Source of the DNA: Owenia fusiformis
Taxonomy: Eukaryota > Annelida > Polychaeta > Sabellida > Oweniidae
Assembly (NCBI GenBank): GCA_903813345.2
Contig: CAIIXF020000008.1
Location: forward strand, 25,034,822-25,098,821
Direction of reading: 5' to 3'
Length of the DNA stretch: 64,000 bases
Every line of letters starts with the position of its first letter. Position 1 is the first letter of the stretch. The notes below the pieces were generated by a model. The model worked only from the letters and a program-made list of their open reading frames with translations. It made no database searches and had not been told where the DNA came from. Of this stretch, positions 45,664 through 57,600 are shown in pieces. The position numbers and the translations under genes are program-made.

Positions 45664-47086
45664 CAAGGTTGCATTTTCGTATGCCAGCGTGCGCAATCCA
45701 CCCGCACAGCACTAATGAGCCTTGTCAGCTGGTATCAGAAAAAGAACAAAAAGCTCTGCGATGCAAATTACATGCTCACATGTTCACTGCTACCCACCTT
45801 GTTACACAGACGTATCGTCAGTGTATCATGGTGGAACTACTTCCGGGACTAGGTTTCGGTAAGATTTTTTTATTTCCCGATTTACACCTACTTATAAGTC
45901 ACGTTGTGGATCATAATTTGGCTCGAAGTTAAGGAAGATAGTCTAGTTTGAGAATGTGTCGATGGTTTAAGGTTTTATATATATTAACGAAGACACAATT
46001 CACGTTTTTAGTCCCTCGCTTTTGTTACACTGACGAACGACCAATATCAGTGTAATATTGGGAATATTAATGCCGATCGTCAGTGTAACAAAAGCGAGGG
46101 ACTAAATATGTGAAATGCGTCTTCGTTAACATACCAAACCTAAAACCATCGACACATTCTCAAACTAGACTATCTCCCATAACTTCGAGCCAAATTATAA
46201 TCCACATCGTGATTTATAAGTAGATGTAAATCGAGAAATAAAAATATCTTACCGAATTCAAATCCCGGAAGTAGTTCCGCCATGATACACTGACGATACG
46301 TCTGTGTAACTAGGTGGGTAGCAGTGATGTTTTCAACAATAACAGCTCATTCAAGCGCACTTAAACATTTTAATACCCCTGTGCCAACGTTGTCAGTTAC
46401 ACTCGTTCCGGTCAATCGCTGGAGTACCACAGGGTGCCATTGACACCCTGTGTGCGCTTGAATCGTTTTTTGTAAAAAACATGCGACCAAGCAATTCACA
46501 CCGTGAAGTCCATTGATCGTTTTCATGGTAAGGCTCATTAACACCCCAGTCACATTTCCCACGGCTGCCGTGCGGTCTATCATTTCTGCGGCCAGTAGCT
46601 TTTCTACGCTCGCCGTAGAATTTCTGCGCTCACATACCTTTGCAGTCACATTTCCCAAGGCAGCCGCACGGTGAATTTTAAATTTCTGTTGATAAATAAT
46701 ACTTTTTTTTCATTTTATTTACATCAGGACAATTTATAAATGTTATTCATAGTGCTAGGATATAATATCAAATGAAAGGTGATCGTGAAACATTGACAAA
46801 TAATGATTCAATCTTGTTGAGCCAGTACTAGTTGATTTCTACGGGGACCTCAGAAATGAACAAATATTATAACTCCGAGTTATAATTTCTACGGCGACCC
46901 TGCGGCCTGTAAAAAACTGGATACGCCGTAAGGAGACCGCAAGGCGAGTGTAGTTTTTTCACGCTCGCCGCAGTAATTCATTGATTTGATCTGCGGTCGA
47001 CGCCTGGCCTCCTTACGACAAATGTGACTGGGGTGTAACTGCTGTGCGGGTGTATTGCACCCGCGTGTATACGAAAATACAGCCCT
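45664..47086. mobile_element. Foldback element, right arm interrupted by a Harbinger-like MITE
   Basis: Left GGTTGCATTTTCGTATGCC and right GTATACGAAAATACAGCC are inverted. Inner arms pair from 45700 to about 46035 and from about 46078 outward (GTCCCTCGCTTTTGTTACAC with its complement, GATTTACACCTACTTATAAG, ACCCACCTTGTTACACAGAC). The left arm text CACTAATGAGCCTT, mirrored, is broken in the right arm at CTCATTAA by the insertion at 46542-47034. The 100-aa frame at 45630-45932 lies wholly in the arm and matches nothing. Confidence 0.8.
46542..47034. mobile_element. Harbinger-like MITE, CACCCCAGTCACATTT termini, TAA duplication
   Basis: CACCCCAGTCACATTT and AAATGTGACTGGGGTG are perfect inverted ends flanked by TAA (46539-46541 and 47035-47037). 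A 3-bp TWA target is the hallmark of PIF/Harbinger elements. Inside are repeated CTCGCCGTAGAATTTCTGCG phrases, one of which is also found near 16030. Confidence 0.85.
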
Positions 47087-47089
47087 GGA

Positions 47090-48220
47090 GTCTGATAAAA
47101 AACACAGACAAATGATCACTTCAATGGACATCTCGTAGGCCTAATGTTTGGCGATATAATGATCGAGTCATCATGGAGTTAGCAATTGGCACGAATCTAA
47201 ATCACTTTAATAACCGTCCCTCGATACAAACCCTATGTTGGCAATAAACGTAATCCATGAGCTTTTACGAACAATGGCTCTGGTCACACCTGATCGCTTA
47301 AATATTTTAGTTCAAATCTTGTCACATAGTAATTTGACCTTTTTGTATTCCATTTCAATCAAATAAACGGTGAATCTTTGCGACTTTACACAATATTATC
47401 CAATGAACCAGCTGTGTTGCAATGTGATCACTCGGTTTAACTTATAACATTTATCATGTTAATTGGAGTCTTTATACAAAATTGATATTTGAGAAAATTG
47501 ATGTTTATTGTTGATAAAAAATATGGCAATTTTTATAAGTATAATTATGATTCGCAATTCAAAGCTTACTCATGATGAGACAATGCTACTAGAGAACAAG
47601 ATCTTGCCTCAATGGATTATCAACAAAATTGTTATTTCCGTTTCCCCATTGGCTTTCATCTAATTGAAAGCCCATGGTTTCCCGCAAGGTAAATAATCTG
47701 GAAAGAAATGTTTTGGTTTATATCGCAACCCAAAAAGGTGTGTATTAACGATTTACTTTACTGTTATCTCAAAATCTGCTTGGAACTGTACCATTGGATT
47801 TCTATGGGAAATTCCTCAAAGAGAAAATTCTAGGGATTAAGGAATTGGCATCATTTCCACAATTTGAGAAATTAATGGTATACATGAAACTATTTAAAAC
47901 ATCACTTATATTTTTCAAAAGCGAATAGGATCAATGATTCCCAGTCCTCTGAAGTTAGAAAAATGAAAATACCTGGGTGTTAATCCATATAGATAACCCT
48001 TGTAAATGAAAAATATTTTTGGGGATTATATGGTGCAATCTTACAGTCAATAAAATGTGTCAACGTGTATTAATGTTTTTGGATAAAAAACAAGGGGAAT
48101 GCTTGAAAAAACTCCCTCGATTCATTCTACAAACAACTCCCCCTCCTTTTCAGGAATTCTGACCGGGGGTTTGCATCTTAGTCATCTTTATGTAAAAGAC
48201 CGACAGCCGACCAACAACCA
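47090..48220. other. No feature recognised
   Basis: AT-rich DNA without a supportable exon, structural RNA or repeat boundary. Confidence 0.4.
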
Positions 48221-48474
48221 CCTGACCCAACTGTGGAGAGTGACTAGTCGGTGGTCAGCGGTCGGTGTTTTCGTAAACCCTCTCTGTGCGCGGGTCGAGA
48301 AATATGTTCGGAAACAAGGAAATGGTGGTGCGCAGTTAAAGATTTCACGTTCGCGGTGTAAGAATCGTGGTTCGAGTGCAAGGAACGTAGTTCGCGGTAT
48401 CAGTACTGATGTTCGCGTTGTTGGAAGTCTAGGAAGCCTGACTAAAGTGATATATTTTACATGGGGAGTAAGTC
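48220..48474 (+). promoter_or_regulatory. CpG-rich stretch, candidate promoter or 5' exon of the SPRY-RING gene
   Basis: In otherwise CpG-poor DNA this stretch has a visible density of CG (GGTCGGTGTTTTCG, GCGCGGGTCGAG, CACGTTCGCGGTG, GTAGTTCGCGG). It ends near GGGGAGTAAGTCACC, a good splice donor (cut at 48473). The first coding exon of the downstream gene starts at a splice acceptor (51630), so an upstream noncoding exon must exist; this is a candidate. The 146-aa frame covering it resembles no protein. Confidence 0.3.
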
Positions 48475-48508
48475 ACCCTCTTATAATCTGTAGCCTATAT
48501 TTGAGGTT

Positions 48509-48942
48509 TAAGGTTATTCTTTCCAAACAACATTTTTGAAAAAATGCTATACCTGCCCATGTTATTTTCTGGTACAAAATAAAGTATGAAGGCATGTGTG
48601 TATTTCCTTGCTTTTTCAGGAGAGTATCATTACATTGTCTTCTCTAAGTAAACCTAGTAAGTGGTCAATGGGAATCCAGTGTTATTGATCGAGAAACTTT
48701 GAGAAGAAATTTGGAAAATTGAAAAGGCGGCCATTTTGAATGATTTTTCTTGAAATATCAGCATTTCTTGGAGTTACCATTGACCTGTTACCAGGTTTAC
48801 TAAAAGAAGACATTGCAAAGATACTTTCCTGAAATAAGCATGGGAATACATACATACTTTCATACTTTATTTTGGACCAGAAAATAACATGTGCAGGTAT
48901 AGGATATTTTTCAAAAATGTTGTTTGGAAAGAATAACCTTAA
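48509..48942. repeat. Foldback repeat with AAGGTTATTCTTTCC ends
   Basis: TTTAAGGTTATTCTTTCCAA, TACCTGC and CATGTTATTTTCTGGT on the left recur inverted on the right (TTGGAAAGAATAACCTTAAA, ACCAGAAAATAACATG). Arms about 120 bp. Confidence 0.75.
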
Positions 48943-49712
48943 AGGCCCACTTTAGGAATTTTCAACATTTGAGCAAAATAAAGACTTACATTTAAATTTA
49001 ATAGTATGTCCAATGTATTTATAAGAACCTTATCTATCATTTGACACTAACAACACTATCGACCACATCTCAAAGCTTACAATAAATTATCAAAAAATAT
49101 TTTCGATCTGTCAAGCTTTACTATCAAGTTTTTATCAATGTAAATTGAAAGATGGCAAAGCTGTTTGTATTACATCAGTGATACATTCATTTTATAGAAG
49201 TGTCGCCAGCTTTTAAATCAATAGCGAATATTAAGAAGGGTGTGACATAAGTTACTCCCCGTGACAGATTTAAAAAGCCGCATAGACTTCAGTGCTTCAA
49301 ACTTTAATTATCGTGAATTATTAGACCATGGGTCTATCCAAGCCCAGGGTCTATCTCCGACGATGATTGATAATCTCATCACCAGCCAGTTTGGAATGTC
49401 TAAAGCGTTCGTGTTTTTACTGGATAACCGGAAGTAAGAAATATTTCCATTATTTTTATCGATCTAATCTATTCGTGATATTGCTAATATTTCTATCCTT
49501 CATAGACTTCATGGATACATTCTATCGAATGTTTTATGACCAATGGTAACGAGGATACAACTATTACATGGCTTCATCTCTCTGTCCTGAACATGTTCCT
49601 AGTAACAGTCCAGTGTACGTTCAAAATTATTTTATTTTTACAGCTTTTCGTTGGAACAAAAATACATAATGACACATGGATTTGTTGAAGTGAGGATTTC
49701 CCATGTTAAAAA

Positions 49713-50325
49713 CATAGATCCCGGCAAGATTATTTTGTAGTAAAATCAGTAGCTCAATAAATATTCCTCAAGATGAGACACCTCGGAAAATTTCAAATTT
49801 TAAAATGACGATTGTGGAGCCATTTCTGAAAAATATGTGACAAATCATACCTCATTCGAAGCGTCTTGTTATTCTTTAACTTTTTTTATCACCAATGACC
49901 ATTATTCAAGCAATACTGCGTTGATAAGAGGCCAAAACAGTGATATTTTATCGCCGGACTCTTGTCTGTCCAAATCTGAATGTTGCTCCCGTGGTTCCAG
50001 AAATGTGACGTCATCACTCATCAGTACAATGATATTTGGACACACAAGAGTCCGGATCTCGTGAAAAATATTCGCCATATTAAAAGTCAAATAACTGTAT
50101 CCATAGGTTATTTACTCGAACCAAACAAGTAGAAATAGAAAGATGAAGATCTCAGCTATAAAATAAGTGCAAAATCTGTCACAGGGAAGCAGGTACCGTT
50201 TTGTATAAGGAACATTTTGAAAGGTGGTCAATTTTTTTTTGAAATTTTCCAATTGAGTGTCGTATCTTGTGAATTATTCTTTGAGCCTATGATCCTACTA
50301 CAAAACAATCTGGCCAACATCTGTG
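49713..50325. mobile_element. hAT-like non-autonomous element, 8-bp duplication GTTAAAAA
   Basis: Ends CATAGATCCCGGCAAGATTA and the complement of CACAGATGTTGGCCAGATTG are imperfect inverted repeats that extend about 80 bp. GTTAAAAA flanks both sides (49705-49712, 50326-50333). The inside has an inverted GGACTCTTGTCTGTCC / GGACACACAAGAGTCC pair. 8-bp duplications are typical of hAT transposases. Confidence 0.85.
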
Positions 50326-50418
50326 GTTAAAAATAAGAGAATTTTCAAGAGGTCATACATCCAGTCGATGATAGTATATAAAATGTAAAACATACAAATA
50401 TTAGGGATATGTATCTAG

Positions 50419-50807
50419 AGTCCATTTCACTGCTTCATTTCGTCAGTAGAACGGCAAAAATAAGAAATTGGGAGACCATTGTGCAATAATATATGGAAAA
50501 GTATATTCATAATGTACATGAATGACATTTGTATATCTTGGATTGCTTCTAGTTTGGCTTATAAAGTGTGTGGCTTCTTATATTTGGATGTTTCTCTGCC
50601 ATGTTATTTTCAATAAGATTAACATGGCTGAAATTCTTCAAATTACAAGACGGCACAGGTTTATTGCACAAAAAACTAAAAAATCTGAAATATACAAATG
50701 TCATTCATGTACATTATGAATATACTTTTCCATATATTATTGCACAATGGTCTCCCAATTTCTTATTTTTGCCGCTCTACTGACGAAATGAAGCAGTGAA
50801 ATGGACT
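50419..50807. mobile_element. Foldback element, 4-bp duplication CTAG
   Basis: AGTCCATTTCACTGCTTCAT and ATGAAGCAGTGAAATGGACT are perfect inverted ends. The arms stay highly similar for about 140 bp (CATTGTGCAATAATATATGG, ATTCATAATGTACATGAATG). CTAG is duplicated (50415-50418, 50808-50811), and the uninterrupted MITE at 32750 has it once. Confidence 0.9.
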
Positions 50808-50820
50808 CTAGACAATATTT

Positions 50821-51486
50821 GCGACCCTATCTTTTGCAAGACTTATGCCTGGCACAACCGTCACCATGTTATTAAGTGTTTTTAAGTTTAGCAAGGATCC
50901 TGCCATGACCGTGGTATTGTTATCATGAAAGTGACAATGCTATTGTAATGACCCGAGGATGCCCCAGGGGAAGGCCTAACTAACGAGCATAGTGTAACAA
51001 GCCAGATAATGAAATTGAAAGCAAGTCTGCAAAATTCAATGCCCTGCATGGGAATCAAACCCAGGACCCTAAAGATTCGAAGTCTGATGCTCTACTGACT
51101 GAGCTATAAAGGCTTAAGCCACTACAGCTGGTTTACCTTAAATATGTAAATCTAGACTAGTACTTTAACTCATAATTCATTTCCACAAACTATAATTCTA
51201 ATCTCATTCAAGAACGTGAACATTGTCATAGCCAAGGCTTTAACATTACCACGGTCATGACAGGCCTTGCAAAATAACATAGCATTGTCACGGTCATATC
51301 AGGCTTTAACATTACCACAGTCATAGCAGGCCTTAATTTTGCAATATAATATAGCAATGTCACGGTTATACCAGGCTTTCACGATAACAATACCAGGGTC
51401 ATGGCAGGATCCTTGCGAAACTTAAAAACACTTAATAACATGGTGACGGTTGTGACAGGCATAAGTCTTGCAATAGATAGCATGTG
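50821..51486. mobile_element. Foldback hAT-like element, 8-bp duplication CAATATTT
   Basis: CTATCTTTTGCAAGACTTAT and the complement on the right (ATAAGTCTTGCAATAGATAG) pair, as do CCGTCACCATGTTATTAAGT and CAAGGATCCTGCCATGACC. CAATATTT flanks both sides (50813-50820, 51487-51494). The inside has degenerate repeats of TGTCACGGTCATA and CAGGC, and a tRNA-like SINE. Confidence 0.85.
51035..51115 (-). repeat. tRNA-derived SINE or tRNA pseudogene
   Basis: Minus strand TTATAGCTCAGTCAGTAGAG and C is a textbook A-box, followed by an anticodon-like loop CTTCGAA and a B-box GGGTTTGATTCCC. The acceptor stem does not pair well (GCCTTTA against GCAGGGC), so it is not a convincing working tRNA. Confidence 0.6.
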
Positions 51487-51634
51487 CAATATTTGAGACT
51501 TTAGGGCTTTCAAAACACCATGGTTTGGATATGGTGATAGAAAATCCACCTGTCATTTATTTTGTTCTAAACTGTATTAATATTTTTGTAGACGTACATG
51601 TACATGTTGTTTCACAATTTCAAATTTACAGGTA

Positions 51635-51676
51635 ATGAGTCTAGTCAATGAGATGATACAGAGGGCAGAACCATAA
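51635..51676 (+). promoter_or_regulatory. Upstream ORF in the leader of the SPRY-RING gene
   Basis: ATG at 51635 opens 13 codons and stops at TAA 51674-51676, nine bases before the main ATG (51685). It begins four bases after the AG acceptor at 51629-51630, so it is in the mature leader. It may lower translation of the main frame. Confidence 0.5.
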
Positions 51677-51684
51677 GTGTCAAG

Positions 51685-54600
51685 ATGGCAGAGGCATCTG
51701 AAGGGAACATTTCCCCCCCACCTGCTCTTCCTATCAAAACTGGCAAATTCATCACAAAAGGAGTTGCATCAAGAGTCATTGTAGATGACACTGGAGTCTT
51801 AACGTAAGATAACAACATGTTTATCATAGGAGGGTTATTAAAAGTATATTCCTTGCCAGACTGTTTCTCACCTGATGTGCTTGGTAAACTTATAAAATAG
51901 TTTTCTTTGGTCAATATTGATCATTTAAAAATATAAGGGTCATTTTCAGTAGGCTGCCATCTTTTAAAATTTCAAAGGAAGGGATGACATTTAACAGTAC
52001 TATTGAAAAGCTCAATTTTACTTCTAGACAAGTGGTCCTTAATTTCTGTGCAGAATGGCTTGTCAATTTTGAATTAAGAAGACATTATCTGAGGAAATAT
52101 AGACAAAATTGAAAAAGAATATTCAGCTGGTTTTGACCTTAGGTGACATTATAGTTCCAAGATAGCTGAAACCAGGAAGCACGTGATTTTCTCACAATTT
52201 TTAGGTCCACTTATCATTTTCATCTATATAACCAGGGTCACTGAGCTCATGCAAATAGAAATACTAAACATGATGGAATATGAATTTTACTCAACTGAAA
52301 ATGTGACAGAAAATAGACAAAAATACACTTCTCAAATGAGTCTTTTTCAATATTTATGAGAGATTTCAAAATATTAAAGCTCCTTCGATTCTGGGCTATA
52401 TTTAACTGATTAAAGGGATGTTTCAGAGGAATTTTAATAAATGTTCAGTGACCTTAGCTGTTCTACACTTTTATTTCAGATATTTTGGATTAGTGGTTCT
52501 TCAAGGGCTGATCCTTGAAAAATCTTCTCAAATTCTTTATAGGACGCTTTTTCTCATACTAAAGTTTTTGTTATTCTTTAGTGTATTTGTAATGATTACA
52601 GTGCACAAGCACCTATGAAATAAAAATAACAACTTTTCAAGAAAAGTTTGAACATTTCAGAGTTGCAAAATTCTCAATTTTTTCTTAAAATCCATTAAGC
52701 TCACCATTGCCTTAATACCCTCTCACCTAATGTTATATGCAGAGTTAACAGTCAATGACTTATCTTTGTGTATGAAGTCTTAGGGGAGGCATCAAAAGAT
52801 CAATGTCTGATAGAAAACTAAATAAATCTAGTTTGGGGGGGAGGGGGTCAAAGCTATTTCAGTTTGCTATCCGACAAATTTCAACATTTAAATTTTTCGC
52901 AATTTCGACTCGAGAATGCCTTGGAATGGTTTCAAAATAAAGACTTTACCAGATGCCTTCTTCACCAAGATGCATGCAACATGGAATATTATGCCTATTG
53001 TTGTTGGCACATGTTTTAAGAATCATAAATAAGTTATAGTACTGGCCCCATGAAAGTCCAAATTGAGTCGCTAAAACATGTGAAAAGTCCGCGATCAACT
53101 TTCATTGTATTTAGTTTTGAGGGGGAGGGGGGGGTCCAACTCAAAACTAGATTTATTTAGTTTCCTATCAGACATTGAACTTTTGATGCCTCCCCTTAAA
53201 AGAAATGGTGTCCACTTAACTCATTTGTGAGGAATGAATTGACATGACGTCATTAAGCATATATGTTGACTATGAAAGAGGTGATATCACGTCCAAGCAC
53301 AAACCCAATGTATTTTTGGAATCTTGTAACCATGACAACTTTTAAAATGGGACTTAAAAACCTTGCCACCAAGACGATAATGGGTTTGATCCACTGAAAA
53401 TCATTTAGAGTTCAAGAATGTATTGAGGTATGTAATATAGGTATACAGAACAGGGATAAAACTCAAACTCAAAGCCTCTAGCTGAGTGTGTTCAGTGCTC
53501 TGCTCGCCTGTCCATCCATTCGTTTGGCAGTTTCTACAAAACCGCTACAGATATCACCTTCAAATTTTCAGGGATAACTTTCGAGTACATATATAAATGA
53601 AGTAGCGAAAGTCTTGACTCGATACCTACTTCCATTTTGAATCAGAAGCTTATCTTCAAACTCTTAGAAGCTTTACAATTACTTATAAAACTTCTTAAAC
53701 TAAAGGCTGAATCAAATCTATATGGGATGACAAAATTGCAAGCAATTACATTTTGTCTTAAAATCTTGTCTCTTCAACTGATTAGTGTTGGGTATTCAGG
53801 ATGAAAAATACATTTAGGATCACCCATTGGTGGGGACATTGTGTCCTTTTTGGCTCACACAGTGAGCCTATGTGATCAATCAGGCGTCCGTCCATCCGTT
53901 GGTCCTTTAAATATATGACTATGGTTTCATATTATGCAGAAAAAACATCAACTAAATAGTAAACCATTAACAATTTTGTCAGTTGTATGAAAATGTAAAA
54001 GTAATATACAGTATGTCCAAAGTGTGAATGGTAATTTATACGTTAATTCTTGTTTGTTATATGCAGGTATATACCTTCATTAGATCACAATCCTCCTGTG
54101 GCACTCCTAGTTGGTGAGAGTTCAATAAAAGAATGTCCCTCCACATTCTTTGAGATCAAGATACTACAAACAGGGAAATCACAATGCTGTGCCTCCATAG
54201 GGCTTATACCAGAAGGATACTCTGTTGGAAGGCAACCAGGCTGGAAGGACCCTTCTATAGGCTTCCATGCTGATGATGGACTGTATGTATCTTTTACTGA
54301 TCTTTTACTGATTACCTTTTGTATTCACTTGGGCTTGTAGTATATATCTTTTACTGATTACCTTTTGTATTCGGTTGAGCTTGTTGTATATATCTTTGAC
54401 TGATTACCTTTTGTATTCGGTTGAGCGTGTTGTATATATCTTTTACTGATTACCTTTTGTATTCGGTTGAGCTTGTTGTATACATCTTTCACTGATTACC
54501 TTTTGTATTCGGTTGAGCTTGTTGTATACATCTTTTACTGATTACCTTTTGTATTCGGTTGAGCTTGTTGTATACATCTTTGACTGATTACCTTTTGTAT

Positions 54601-57600
54601 TCGGTTGAGCTTGTTGTATACATCTTTGACTGATTACCTTTTGTATTCGGTTGAGCTTGTTGTATATATCTTTTACTGATTACCTTTTGTATTCAGTTGA
54701 GCTTATTTCTTAAAAGAGAGTTTCATCTTTGCAAGTATTGACTGATAGCACATTTGCAATGATCAGACTGAACCCTTCATCATTTATTAATGGCTCTAAA
54801 TCTACATTGTATAGTGTATTCACAATTTATACTTTGAGATTTAGGTTTTGTCAATTCTTGCCAGAAAGAATGTAATATATAACCTGTATTACTCAGATTT
54901 TATTTAGTTTCTATTATTCTTAATTTTTGGGAATCTTAAACTCTTGCCTAGGTATTTCCATTTCTTCTGTGGTTTCACTATTCAATTCATCACACAGAAT
55001 TAGCTATCATTGATCATTGACAAAATTGTTTGCTCTCTTGTTTAATTTCAACTACTCCAAACTCTGATTCTCTTTACTCAATTTATGTATGGCTTCAAAC
55101 AATAACCTTACTTTATGCTTATCTCATGTATATATATAATGTTGGGGATATCTTGGACATGCTTACTAACAAGGCGAATTCTGTCATTTAGGTTGGTAAA
55201 TTTAGGGAACTGCTTATTTTCAGTTATTTATATTTTATTCAATATTTTATTTATCTTTATGAAGATAAGAGGAAAGTTTTAAATTATATTAATGCACAAT
55301 AATCAGCTGATTCACTAAGAATACAAAAAAGTAAGATGGAATATTTCATTTTTTCACTCATCTGTATTAACAAATATTTTTTAAACAAAGAGATACAAAC
55401 ATGAAAGTAAATCACTATAAAATGTAAATATTCTGAACACAAACACACCAGCCTCATAATGTGATGTCGTATAAAAAGTAATAATAAAGTTGATAATGAA
55501 TAAGAAATGAAATACCAAATACCTTTAGTTGAAAATATGATTGCCACAAAATTGATTGCCATTGGAAGTCAGAGACATGTGTGAGTTTTGCACCGTATTA
55601 GCATTGCATGTGATATCAGACATACAGCCAGTACTGATTTGTGATTTCAGGGTGTACAGGAACGGAAGAGGTGAAGGACAACAAGGCAAGTATAGGTGTA
55701 AGAAAGGAGACGTCATGGGCCTGAAGGTTACTAAAGCTGCAGACAATAACTTCAGTGTGGAATTCTACAAGAACTATGAACTGGTATGTTTTAAAATCAA
55801 ACCATCAAAGTTGTTTAATGTGTTGTTTCATGTCTGCATGTACTTGTAAAATAGTAGTTAAGTCTGCAATGATCAGGTATAAACTACCATGAGTTTGTTT
55901 GGGCTGCATCTGTTACTCATCAGTTCATTCTATTTCTTTTCCAGGCCTACAAATACAAGTGGCAGTGTAAGAGTAGGAAAATTCTCCCTGCTATAGGAAT
56001 GCACAATGCTGGAGAACAGGTCCATCTTCTCAACTTTCTGGCTCATAAGGATAGGAAGGTAGGTGCAGATAATCTTTCTTTTGCTTGGTTCATTCATTAG
56101 TAAAGATACTGGGTGAATATTGGTGCTAAGTAATAATTAAAGATAACATTCCCCACTAAGTGTGCTGATGGACATGCATGCATGCATCTGGGTTGAGACA
56201 CCACATAAATTTTGTCATTAAAATTTCAGGAAAACTGCTCATCCATTCAACTTGAATTTTGGCCACTTAGGTCATCACCTTCAAAGTACAATACTGTGTA
56301 TCTTGCTATAACAGTTGATAGACATAAGTACAAGTACTTTATTTGTACAAGTGTGTTATCCCTATTGAAATGGCATTTTTTCCTGTTTCTTGTTTTTAAT
56401 GTCACCTTTACTTTTTTACTCCTCCCTTTATCAAAATTACTTTTGCATAAAAATGGCACATTGATATTTGGCCTATTCGGAAGACAGACACATTAATGAA
56501 AATACCACATTGGTACCTGTTACACTGCTGGGTTGAGTCTAACGAAGCATTTTTGTAACAAAGGTTAGCCAAAAAATTGAGTCTACATTGGCTTTATCCA
56601 ACCCTAATGAAGCAATTATTTGGTGTTACACTGCACTTTAAATGCTTCGTTGTGCATGCGCATTACTCATCTGCCCAGTCCACTTATTTATTAATATTCT
56701 TATTATTTTAATATAAATCGATGAACATTTAACTTTTAAACTGTATTTTACAATTCTGCACAGAAAATGACTAGTTTGAAATTCTCGGGAAAATATTATG
56801 AACACATGTCCATACATTTCTCCGATTACTACGATTTTAATATATTTCAGTCAATACGTATTCTTCTCATTTTATATATCGTATAAAATCGATTCCCGAA
56901 TGGGCTTCTCAGTTATACCATATTGCGTGATTCAAATAGTGTAGCCATTATTAAATATCTTGGATTCGGCTGTTGGTTTAATTTACTATTTCATGACCAA
57001 TTTATTTTAATATGAATATGACCCGCCATTTATATTTGAATGAGCTGGCCATAAAAATAGTATGTTAATCCATCAGCCGTTAATTGAAAGTGACACAAAT
57101 AGGAAGAAACTTGAATATCAGTTGTAAGCAACATCTTAGGACAAATCAATAATTCAAAGGCAACAATAATGAATGCTGAGTAGAGGCATTTTCGTATAAA
57201 TTAAATCAGCTAAATCCCTGATGTGATTCACTGGGAAGAGATAGTATCATGGTATTAACATCTAATTATATTCAAGGTATGATTATACGAGGAGCAAAAA
57301 ATCTAAATATCAAACATGTATGCACATCATTCTATTTAGTAAGCATAGATTACGTAATTCCAAAAGTTTATGCTTCCACACATGAGACTGAGTTTTCTAG
57401 GTCTAATATTCGCTAATGGATTGAATAAACGTTTCAAAACTACTGTATACGTATACGGTAAAACCTGCGGTTTTTAGATTTGATACTTTGTGGCATATTC
57501 ATGTGAGGAAAGGTAGGGAATCAGAATGAATGCTATTAAAGACGGGAAATAATTACGCAACATTATAATAATACTTTAACGTTTTTTTTTCTGGCGATTT

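Larger units (their letters stand above)
49641..51574 (-). mobile_element. CAGTTGGGG-family MITE broken up by three nested insertions
   Basis: Pieces 49641-49712, 50326-50418, 50808-50820 and 51487-51574 join into one copy of the 237-bp MITE seen intact at 32750-32986, read on the opposite strand. TA flanks both ends (49639-49640, 51575-51576). The joins fall exactly at the target duplications of the three inner elements. Confidence 0.85.

Noticed and set aside
45630-45932. 100-residue open frame
   Set aside because: Lies in the arm of a foldback element and matches nothing known.
48099-48539. 146-residue open frame
   Set aside because: Overlaps a CpG-rich patch and runs into a foldback repeat. 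No recognisable motif; more likely promoter or noncoding exon.
51035-51115. Functional tRNA gene (Arg or Lys-like)
   Set aside because: A-box and B-box are good but the acceptor stem does not pair and it sits inside a transposon; more likely a tRNA-derived SINE.
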